64,000 nucleotides of DNA from Kaistia terrae. Lineage in GTDB: Bacteria > Pseudomonadota > Alphaproteobacteria > Rhizobiales > Kaistiaceae. The notes beneath the pieces were generated by a model. It was not told where the DNA came from. It saw only the letters and a program-made list of their open reading frames with translations, and did no database searches. The DNA lies in assembly GCF_026344005.1 (NCBI RefSeq), contig NZ_JAPKNH010000007.1, positions 186,001 to 250,000 on the forward strand, written 5' to 3'. A program made the translations under genes and the position numbers. Of the stretch, positions 8,723-17,148 are shown in pieces. Within the stretch, counting starts at the first letter, position 1; each line of letters opens with the position of its first letter.

Positions 8723-10288
8723 TCACGCAAACAATCCATGCAAAAACCAGCGCGGCTGCGGCCGGTCCGCCGCATAGAGCCCCTCGCGAAAGAGCCAGAA
8801 GCGGCCGCCATTGCGATCCTCGACGCGGTAATAATCGCGGTCCGGCGTGTCGCCGCCACCACGCCACCACTCCGGCGCGATCCGCTCCGGCCCCTCGGCC
8901 CGGGCCACCTGATGCAGCACGCGACGCCAGCGGAAGGAGAGCGGCGGGCCGTCCGGCACTTCGCCCAGCGCCTCGACCGGTTCGGGCGGGTTGAACAGGC
9001 TCAACGGCCGCAAGGGCGGCTCGCCTGTCTCCAGTCCACCGCCCCATACCTGCGGTCGATCGCCGATGGAAAAGACCGGCACCAGCTTCGCCCGCTGCTC
9101 CGGAATATGCGTATCGGAGGAGACAAAGCCCTGCACATGCTCCGGCCCGAAACGGGCGCCGAGCCGATCGACGAGATCAGCAACCGCCTCGTCATCGAGC
9201 GCGTGGCCGTCCAAGTTCGCCTGCGCGGCGAGGAAGGGTTCGGTATGGAAGGCGCCAAGGCGGATCAGATCGAAACCGAAGCCGGCATCGAGCGGATCGG
9301 AGAGCGCATCCATCTTTTCGTGAAACAGCCGGGCGATCGCCTTCGGCGAGCGATTGGGCCGGGCCGTCGCGACCGCGATCCGCCGCACCGCGCCATCGAC
9401 CCGGTAAAAGCTCGCCTCGAAATGGCGGCCGCCTTCGCCGCGCGCCTCCAGCAGCGAGGCGACATCGACGGCGAGGCGGGCGAGCGTCGCGGCGATATCA
9501 TCGGTGAGCGCGATCGGCTGGAAGAAGATCCGTTCGGCCAGGGCCGCCGGCACCAGCCGGCGCGGCGAGATCGGATGTTCGGCAATCCCTGCCAACCGCT
9601 CCAGCCGCTCGACGCAATCGGCGCCAAAGCGGGCGGCAAGCGGCGCGCGCGGCCGATCGATCAGGTCGGCGACGCATTTCAATCCGGCCCGCCGCAATGC
9701 CTGGACGCGCGCCGGATCGAGGCCGAGCGCGGTGACGGGCAGCGGCCGCACCGCTTCCGCCTCGCGCCCCGGCGGCACGATGACCGGTTTCCTGGAGCGC
9801 GCCAAGGCGCGGGCGGTGGCTGGCGCTCCGGCGATCGCGCCAAAGGCGGTCAGGCCAAAGCCGGCCAGCCGAGCCAGCAGGTCATCCAACAGCGCCGCCT
9901 CGCCCTTGAAGAGATGGGCGACGCCGGTGATATCGAGCATCATGCCGCGTTCGCCATGGCGCGCGACCAGGGGCGTATAGCGGTCGCACCAATCGGCGAT
10001 GTGCTCCATCAGCGTCTCGTCGGCGGTGGGATCGTGATCGGCGACAGCCAAGTCGGAGATGCGTGCCCGCGCCTCGGCCAGCGACAGGCCGGGGGCAAGC
10101 CCCTGATCGATCGCCGCCGGATCGGGCGCGGCAAGCACCAGCGCGCCCTTCGCCTTTTCGACGATCAGCAGCGGCGCATCAGCCGGCAAGCCGGAATGGG
10201 GCGCGTTCGGCAGGGTGCGGAGCCGGTTCGATGCGAGAAAGGGTAGCCGGATCGCGCAATAGCGTCGGGCGCTGGAAGCATTTTTCAT
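8723..10288 (-). CDS. imuB: ImuB, Y-family polymerase-like mutasome subunit
   Basis: A 521-residue protein (start MKNASSARRYCAIRLP). N-terminal Y-polymerase-like palm/finger regions (SLAEARARISDLAVADHD, GMMLDITGVAHLF) are followed by helix-hairpin-helix and little-finger regions (LGLDPARVQALRRAGLKCVADL) and the ImuB-type C-terminus (DYYRVEDRNGGRFWLFREGLY). ImuB proteins generally lack the acidic triad of active Y polymerases and act as a hub binding the beta clamp, ImuA and DnaE2. PLSLFNPPE near residue 415 is a possible clamp-binding motif. The start at 10288 overlaps the imuA 3' end by about 110 bases in another frame, so the two are probably translationally coupled. Confidence 0.92.
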   Translation of the reverse strand: MKNASSARRYCAIRLPFLASNRLRTLPNAPHSGLPADAPLLIVEKAKGALVLAAPDPAAIDQGLAPGLSLAEARARISDLAVADHDPTADETLMEHIADWCDRYTPLVARHGERGMMLDITGVAHLFKGEAALLDDLLARLAGFGLTAFGAIAGAPATARALARSRKPVIVPPGREAEAVRPLPVTALGLDPARVQALRRAGLKCVADLIDRPRAPLAARFGADCVERLERLAGIAEHPISPRRLVPAALAERIFFQPIALTDDIAATLARLAVDVASLLEARGEGGRHFEASFYRVDGAVRRIAVATARPNRSPKAIARLFHEKMDALSDPLDAGFGFDLIRLGAFHTEPFLAAQANLDGHALDDEAVADLVDRLGARFGPEHVQGFVSSDTHIPEQRAKLVPVFSIGDRPQVWGGGLETGEPPLRPLSLFNPPEPVEALGEVPDGPPLSFRWRRVLHQVARAEGPERIAPEWWRGGGDTPDRDYYRVEDRNGGRFWLFREGLYAADRPQPRWFLHGLFA

Positions 10289-11027
10289 CGCGGTTCCACT
10301 CCAGCCGCCACGGCCCGCCGGGCGGTCCATGGCGATGGCGCAACAAGGTCAGATCGAAAGTCGGATGGCCGGGCGCGTTCATCGCCATCGGCGTCGCCGG
10401 GCTGGAAGCAATCTGCCAGCGGGTCTCCGCCCCGCCGGGCATCGGTCGCGCGCCGGGGCGCAGCAAAAAGACGGTGACGCCGGAAATCTCGGCGGCGAGC
10501 GAAAACCGGCGCTGCGTCGTCAGGTCGAGCGCCTTCGGCTCGCCCCAGGGTTCGATGATGACGGCGCCGAGCGCGCCGCAACGCGTCGCCTCGCCGCCGG
10601 CACGCAGCACCGCGAGCGGATCGCGCAGTTGCACCAGGATCAACGCGGCAGGATCGAGGCCAAGCGCCTGCAAGCCATCGGCGTGAAGCTCGCCGCCCTC
10701 CTTGGCCGCATAATCCTGCCGCACCCAGACGATCGTCCGCCCGGCGGGAGCAGCGGCAAGCGCCAAGGCCAGCGAAAAGCCTGAAGCCGCGATGTTGTCG
10801 GCGCCGGAGGCGGCATGGATCTCATGCAGCGCGCCGCGCGCCAGCCCTCCGCCCAAAGTCAGGTCGACCTCGTCCCGATCGAGCGCGATGCGGCCGGCGC
10901 GCGACGTCGATATGGCCGGCGCGGACCCGCTCGATGCCGCCTCGGCCGGCGGCACGGATCGCGCCGTCGTCTCGATCGCGGCAATGCGCTGTCGCAATGC
11001 GGAAAGGGTCGCCTTCGCCGTGCTCAT
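10179..11027 (-). CDS. imuA: ImuA, RecA-like mutasome accessory protein
   Basis: A 282-residue protein starting MSTAKATLSALRQRIAAIE. The middle (LGGGLARGALHEIHAASGAD, GRTIVWVRQDYAAKEGGELH, LAVLRAGGEATRCGALGAVI) corresponds to the RecA/SulA-like core of ImuA; position next to imuB and dnaE2 settles the identity. It is required for ImuB/DnaE2-dependent mutagenesis in related bacteria. The first gene of the cassette, it is preceded 33 bases upstream by a perfect LexA box (11061-11075). The C-terminal 35 residues are encoded within the overlap with imuB and are poorly constrained. Confidence 0.9.
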   Translation of the reverse strand: MSTAKATLSALRQRIAAIETTARSVPPAEAASSGSAPAISTSRAGRIALDRDEVDLTLGGGLARGALHEIHAASGADNIAASGFSLALALAAAPAGRTIVWVRQDYAAKEGGELHADGLQALGLDPAALILVQLRDPLAVLRAGGEATRCGALGAVIIEPWGEPKALDLTTQRRFSLAAEISGVTVFLLRPGARPMPGGAETRWQIASSPATPMAMNAPGHPTFDLTLLRHRHGPPGGPWRLEWNRDEKCFQRPTLLRDPATLSRIEPAPHPAERAPFRLAG

Positions 11028-11401
11028 CGTCTTCAGTCGCTGTCCGATCCAACCGTCATTGTTCCTGTTTTGTTCTATCTAATACGACTCCAAATCGAGC
11101 AAGAGTCAATCGCGCGACAGGCGAACTTCCCAGCCTTGCGACATGCCGCTGCGGCGGCGACCCATGGCGAGAAAGAGGCGCAAGATCGACCAGAATTGTT
11201 TCCCGAAGCCCGCGTCGAGCGAATTTAACCTTCGGCGGCCAATAGAACGGCAATACGGCTTAAGAATCGCCACAAATCAGGCTAGCATCCTTTCTCAACG
11301 ACGCCCGGGCGCGTTTCCCCTGCCTGGACGCGTTCATCGCCCCGCTTTTGCGCCGCGACGTTCGCCCCGTTTGCACCCACCCGCCTGCCGTCGAGATCAT
11401 C
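11028..11401. other. Divergent intergenic region imuA / ABC exporter
   Basis: This 374-base gap holds the LexA box at 11061-11075 and must carry the exporter's promoter. AT-rich stretches occur around 11076-11100 and 11215-11285. I see no convincing additional ORF; short frames here continue into exporter shadow frames. Confidence 0.5.
11061..11075 (-). promoter_or_regulatory. LexA (SOS) box upstream of imuA
   Basis: GTTCCTGTTTTGTTC is an exact match to the direct-repeat operator GTTC-N7-GTTC used by alphaproteobacterial LexA. Read on the gene strand it is GAACAAAACAGGAAC. It lies 33 bases from the imuA ATG, where repressor binding would block the promoter. The next gene on the other strand starts at 11402, so imuA is the likely target. 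Confidence 0.88.
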
Positions 11402-13237
<1,836 letters not shown>

Positions 13238-13249
13238 TCCTCTCGGTCA

Positions 13250-13404
13250 AAGGCCCTCACCCCAACCCTCTCCCAGAGGGAGAGGGGGCGGATCGTGTCT
13301 TGGCCCGAAGATGTGGCCTTCCCCCGAAGAAAACGCTCTTTGCTGCCACCACACTGCGCCCGGAAAACCCTCTCCCTCTGGGAGAGGGTTGGGGTGAGGG
13401 CCTT
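13250..13404. repeat. Intergenic repeat family A, near-perfect inverted pair (copy A2)
   Basis: AAGGCCCTCACCCCAACCCT... (about 37 bases, including a CTCTCCCagaGGGAGAG hairpin) is repeated in reverse complement at 13367-13404, flanking about 78 bases of unrelated sequence. It lies directly after the ABC exporter and before a divergent-context regulator gene. This is the best-preserved family A pair in the window. Confidence 0.82.
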
Positions 13405-13480
13405 GCTTTCCTTCAGGCTCTCGCCCCCTCGCGCCAGTGCTGACAAAATGTGGCACCATGGCGTGAGAGGAGTTTTCAAA

Positions 13481-14179
13481 ATGTCCCGTTCGCAACGCCT
13501 GCTCGACCTGATCCAACTCCTGCGCCGCCACCGCCGGCCGGTGAGCGGGCAGGTGCTGGCCGGCGAACTCGGCGTCAGCCTGCGCACGCTCTATCGCGAC
13601 ATCGCAACCCTCCAGGCACAGGGCGCCTCGATCCAGGGCGAGGCCGGCATCGGCTACATCCTGAAGCCCGGCTTCATGCTGCCGCCGCTGATGTTCTCCG
13701 AGGATGAGATCGAGGCGCTGGTACTCGGGTCGCGCTGGGTCTCCAAACGCGCCGATCCCCGGCTGGCTCTGGCGGCGAGCAATGCGCTCGCCAAGATCGC
13801 CGCCGTGCTTCCCGCCGATCTTCGCGAGGATCTCGACAGCTCGACGCTGCTGGTCGGCAGCAGTTCAACCGAGACGCCGGGCGTCGACCTCGCGCTGGTC
13901 CGCGCCGCGATCCGATCGGAGCGCAAGCTTTCCTTCGCCTATACCGACGCCGTCGGCGCCGGGTCGCAGCGAATGGTCTGGCCGTTCGCGCTTGGCTTCT
14001 TCGAAAAGGTCCGCGTGCTCGTCGCCTGGTGCGAAACCCGGCAGGATTTTCGGCATTTCCGCACAGAGCGGATCGCCGACCTCGTCGTCACCGAGACCCG
14101 CTATCCGCGCCGGCTACAGGTACTGCTCAAGGAATGGAAGATCGCCGAGGGCATCAGCCATCCGACACTGCTGCCATAA
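13481..14179 (+). CDS. WYL-domain transcriptional regulator (YafY/DeoR-like)
   Basis: A 232-residue protein. The N-terminal winged helix is HTH_11 type (RSQRLLDLIQLLRRHRRPVS, then LAGELGVSLRTLYRDIATLQ as the recognition region). The middle and C-terminal half is a WYL ligand-sensing domain (RSERKLSFAYTDAVG ... VLVAWCETRQDFRHFR). Such proteins usually repress or activate a neighbouring gene in response to nucleic-acid or small ligands. The start ATG at 13481 has GAGAGGAG about 9 bases upstream; the longer frame from 13295 reads through repeat A2 and is rejected. The VOC-fold gene 51 bases downstream is the obvious candidate target. Confidence 0.9.
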   Translation: MSRSQRLLDLIQLLRRHRRPVSGQVLAGELGVSLRTLYRDIATLQAQGASIQGEAGIGYILKPGFMLPPLMFSEDEIEALVLGSRWVSKRADPRLALAASNALAKIAAVLPADLREDLDSSTLLVGSSSTETPGVDLALVRAAIRSERKLSFAYTDAVGAGSQRMVWPFALGFFEKVRVLVAWCETRQDFRHFRTERIADLVVTETRYPRRLQVLLKEWKIAEGISHPTLLP

Positions 14180-14230
14180 ACTGACAGCAGATCAGCATAG
14201 TCTGCCTTCATCGACAACGGAGGCAACACC

Positions 14231-14608
14231 ATGACGACCACCCCGAACATGATCCTGCTCTATGTGAAGGATACCGCGGCCAGCGCCGCCTTCTATACCG
14301 ACCTGCTCGGCCAGCCGGCGATGAACGCGTCGCCCAATTTCGCCGCGCTGCCGCTCGACAACGGCCTGACGCTCGGCCTCTGGGGTCGTGCCCAGGCCAA
14401 GCCCGCCACCACCGCCACGGCGAACGGCGCCAATGGCGAGATCGTCTTCATGGTCGAGAACAAGGCGAAGATCGAGGCGCTCTATGCCGACTGGCAGCAG
14501 CGCGGGCTGCCCATCGAGCAGGAACTCGTCGAGCTCGATTTCGGCCCGACCTTCGTCGCCCTCGACCCCGACGGCCACCGCCTGCGCGTCTGCCTGCCGG
14601 ACGCGTGA
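14231..14608 (+). CDS. VOC-superfamily (glyoxalase/bleomycin-resistance fold) protein
   Basis: A 125-residue single-copy VOC protein. MILLYVKDTAASAAFYTDLL is the classical first beta-alpha-beta unit, and FVALDPDGHRLRVCLPDA is the typical C-terminal strand pair with the late metal-site region. VOC dimers include glyoxalases, dioxygenases and antibiotic-sequestering proteins; sequence alone does not separate these. Phenylalanine and glycine-rich loops (LPLDNGLTLGLWG) resemble PhnB/YaeR-type small members. It follows the WYL regulator with a GGAGG ribosome site and is probably co-transcribed with or controlled by it. Confidence 0.85.
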   Translation: MTTTPNMILLYVKDTAASAAFYTDLLGQPAMNASPNFAALPLDNGLTLGLWGRAQAKPATTATANGANGEIVFMVENKAKIEALYADWQQRGLPIEQELVELDFGPTFVALDPDGHRLRVCLPDA

Positions 14609-14621
14609 GTAGGCCAAAAAA

Positions 14622-14660
14622 CCCCTCACCCCAACCCTCTCCCGCCAGCGAGAGAGGGAG
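14622..14660. repeat. Intergenic repeat family A, single arm (copy A3)
   Basis: CCCTCACCCCAACCCTCTCC followed by the CCGCCAGCGAGAGAGG half-hairpin; the inverted partner arm is absent. It lies after the VOC gene and is followed at once by family B copy B2. Confidence 0.65.
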
Positions 14661-14701
14661 CTGACGGAGCATTCTTTTCCGAAAGCGGAGCCAAAACTCT
14701 C

Positions 14702-14803
14702 CGTCATCCCGGGCGAAGACCCGGGATCCATTCAGCCAGATTTCCCGGCGTTTCGCGCGGGCGAGGCTTCGGATGCATGGATCCCCGCCTTCGCGAGGAT
14801 GAC
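14702..14803. repeat. Intergenic repeat family B (copy B2), 102 bp
   Basis: Begins CGTCATCCCGGGCGAAGACC, with a CCCGGGcgaagaCCCGGG hairpin and GATCCATTCAGCC. The right end reads TGCATGGATCCCCGCCTTCG and closes in GGATGACG. The ends and interior match B3, which lies 6 kb away. It sits between convergent genes. Confidence 0.8.
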
Positions 14804-14848
14804 GGCGAGCGTGGGACAGCGATCGCGCTTGAGCGACAGATGCCGTCC

Positions 14849-16909
14849 CTACTTCCACATGCCGCGCATCTTCGCCGCGATGTCGACGGGGATGCGCGGC
14901 TGGGCTGCCGCTCCTTCGACCTCGCTCGGCGCCGGCGGCCATATCACCTGCTGGAACAGGCCGATGATGACGGAGGGGATGAAGCGGGTGCGTGTCGCGT
15001 AGACGTGGCGGTCGCCGCCGCGTGTCTGCTGGGTGACGAAGAAGCGCTGCGGCATGACGAGGTGCAACTCGTCCTTCGCCCGCGTCATCGCGACATAGAG
15101 GAGCCGCCGCTCCTCCTCGATCTCTTCCGCCGTGCCGGTCGAGAGGTCGATCGGCATGCAGCCGTCGACGACGTTGAGCACGAAGACGGATTTCCACTCC
15201 TGCCCCTTGGCGGAATGTATGGTGGAGAGGATGAGATAATCCTCGTCGAGCAACGGCACCCCCGCCTCGCCGCTGGTCGCATCCGGCGGATCGAGCGTCA
15301 GCTCGGTCAGGAAGCGTTCGCGCGACGAGAAGCCGGCGGCGATCTGCTCGAGTTGCACGAGGTCGGCGAGGCGCACCGTCGCGTCCTCGTGGATGCGCTC
15401 CAGATGCGGCTCGTACCAGTTTCGCACCGCCTCGATCTCGGCCGGCCAGCCCATGCACCGGGTCCGCAGCGCGCCGATCATCTCGACGAAGGAAGGCCAG
15501 TCGGCCGCCGTCTTCTGTGGCGGCTTGAACTCGGCCAAAGCTGCGACCGGATCGACAGCCCCGGCCATCGATTCCAGCATCTTGCCGGCCGTGCCCGGCC
15601 CGACGCCCGGCAGCAATTGCGCGACGCGAAAGCCGGCGACGCGATCGCGCGGGTTCTCGACGAAACGCAAGACCGCCAGCAGGTCCTTCACATGCGCCGC
15701 ATCGAGGAACTTCAGCCCGCCAAACTTCACGAAGGGGATGTTGCGCCGGGTCAGCTCGAACTCGAGCGGGCCGGAATGATGCGAGGCGCGGAACATCACC
15801 GCCTGTTCCTTCAGCGCGACGCCGCGCTCGCGCGCCTCCAACACGGTCTCGACGACATAGCGCGCCTGCTCGGCCTCGCCGCGTACGGTGACGAGCTGCG
15901 GTTTGTCGCCGCTTTCGCGCTCGGTCCAGAGGTTCTTGGTGAAGCGCTCGGTCGCGAGAGAGATGACGCCATTGGCGGCGGCGAGGATCGGCTGGGTCGA
16001 GCGATAGTTGCGCTCCAGCGTGACGATCTCGGCGGCCGGAGAGAAATGGCCGGGAAAATCGAGGATGTTGCGCACGGTCGCGGCGCGGAACGAATAGATC
16101 GACTGCGCGTCGTCGCCGACCACCGTCAGCCCGTCGCCCTTCGGCTTCAGCCCGAGCAGGACGGAAGCCTGCAGCCGGTTGGTGTCCTGGTACTCGTCGA
16201 CCAGCACATGATCAAAACGGGCGGCGATCTCGGCCGATATGGATGGCTCGGCCATCAGATAGGCCCAATAGAGCAGCAGATCGTCGTAATCCAGCACGTT
16301 CTGCGCCTGCTTCGCCTCGACATAGGCCGCAAACAGCGCCTTCAGCTCGTCCTTCCACATGGCGCACCAGGGGAAGACCTTGACCAGCACCTCGTCGAGC
16401 GTCGTCTCGGCATTGACGACGCGGGAATAGATAGCGAGGCAAGTACCCTTGGCGGGGAAGCGGCTCTCCCTCTTCGACAGGCCCCGCTCGTGGCGGACGA
16501 GGTTCATCAGGTCGGCCGAATCCTCGCGGTCATGGATGGTGAAAGCGGGATCGAGGCCGATCCACTGCGCATGCTCGCGCAGGATTTTTGCGCCGATGCC
16601 ATGAAACGTGCCGGACCAGGCGAGCGCGTCGGTGAGCACGCCGCCCTTGGTTCCCAGAACACCGGCGGCGATCCGCTCGACCCGCTTCGCCATCTCGCTC
16701 GCCGCGCGCCGCGAGAACGTCATCAGCAGGATGCGGCGCGGATCGGCACCGTTCAGGATCAGGTGCGCGACCCGGTGCGCCAGCGTATTCGTCTTGCCGG
16801 AACCGGCGCCGGCGATCACCAGCAACGGGCCGCGCTCCGGCGTAGTGACACCGAATTCGACGGCGCGGCGCTGGTCGTCATTCAGCCTGGCGAGATGGGC
16901 AGCCGTCAT
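14849..16909 (-). CDS. UvrD/PcrA-family ATP-dependent DNA helicase
   Basis: A 686-residue superfamily 1 helicase. Motifs in order: Q-motif region LNDDQRRAVEFG, Walker A VIAGAGSGKTNTLAHRV, motif II DHVLVDEYQDTNRLQ, motif III VVGDDAQSIYSFRAA, motif IV ERNYRSTQPIL, motif V STIHSAKGQEWKSVFV and motif VI LYVAMTRAKDELHLV. Members unwind 3'-5' in repair and replication restart. At 686 residues it is shorter than canonical UvrD (about 720-790), so it is probably an accessory paralogue. The ATG at 16909 (MTAAHLARLND) is chosen because it leads straight into the Q motif, and a LexA-like box lies 55 bases upstream; a longer start would read through that box. Confidence 0.93.
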   Translation of the reverse strand: MTAAHLARLNDDQRRAVEFGVTTPERGPLLVIAGAGSGKTNTLAHRVAHLILNGADPRRILLMTFSRRAASEMAKRVERIAAGVLGTKGGVLTDALAWSGTFHGIGAKILREHAQWIGLDPAFTIHDREDSADLMNLVRHERGLSKRESRFPAKGTCLAIYSRVVNAETTLDEVLVKVFPWCAMWKDELKALFAAYVEAKQAQNVLDYDDLLLYWAYLMAEPSISAEIAARFDHVLVDEYQDTNRLQASVLLGLKPKGDGLTVVGDDAQSIYSFRAATVRNILDFPGHFSPAAEIVTLERNYRSTQPILAAANGVISLATERFTKNLWTERESGDKPQLVTVRGEAEQARYVVETVLEARERGVALKEQAVMFRASHHSGPLEFELTRRNIPFVKFGGLKFLDAAHVKDLLAVLRFVENPRDRVAGFRVAQLLPGVGPGTAGKMLESMAGAVDPVAALAEFKPPQKTAADWPSFVEMIGALRTRCMGWPAEIEAVRNWYEPHLERIHEDATVRLADLVQLEQIAAGFSSRERFLTELTLDPPDATSGEAGVPLLDEDYLILSTIHSAKGQEWKSVFVLNVVDGCMPIDLSTGTAEEIEEERRLLYVAMTRAKDELHLVMPQRFFVTQQTRGGDRHVYATRTRFIPSVIIGLFQQVIWPPAPSEVEGAAAQPRIPVDIAAKMRGMWK

Positions 16910-16964
16910 GGGAGATGGATCGTTCCGTCGAATCAAAGGCAGGATCGTCCCGGATTGGAGCATG

Positions 16965-16979
16965 TTTCCCGTTTTGTTC
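16965..16979 (-). promoter_or_regulatory. Degenerate LexA-like box upstream of the UvrD-like helicase
   Basis: TTTCCCGTTTTGTTC matches the imuA operator GTTCCTGTTTTGTTC at 13 of 15 positions and keeps one perfect GTTC half-site with N7 spacing; the other half-site is TTTC. It lies 55 bases before the helicase ATG. Function as an operator is inferred. Confidence 0.5.
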
Positions 16980-17148
16980 GCAATGCGGGACGCAGCCGCA
17001 GCCGCCAGCGTTGACTCCATATTTCCGTTACGTCACCTTGGGTTGTGCGATCGATCGCTGCATCCCACCACCGGCACGAGATGAGCGCTTTGTGGCGGGC
17101 GATGCTTGGGCAGCAGATCTGGTCGGCAGGCTTGGGCGGGGAGATCAG

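Noticed and set aside
8702-10246. 514-codon open frame on the plus strand
   Set aside because: Antisense to imuB and in the same shadow register as other false frames.
16921-16935. GTTC at 16922 as a second LexA half-site
   Set aside because: No partner GTTC at the N7 spacing on either side.
14777-17014. 745-codon open frame on the plus strand
   Set aside because: Antisense to the UvrD-like helicase; begins inside repeat B2 and shows no domain.
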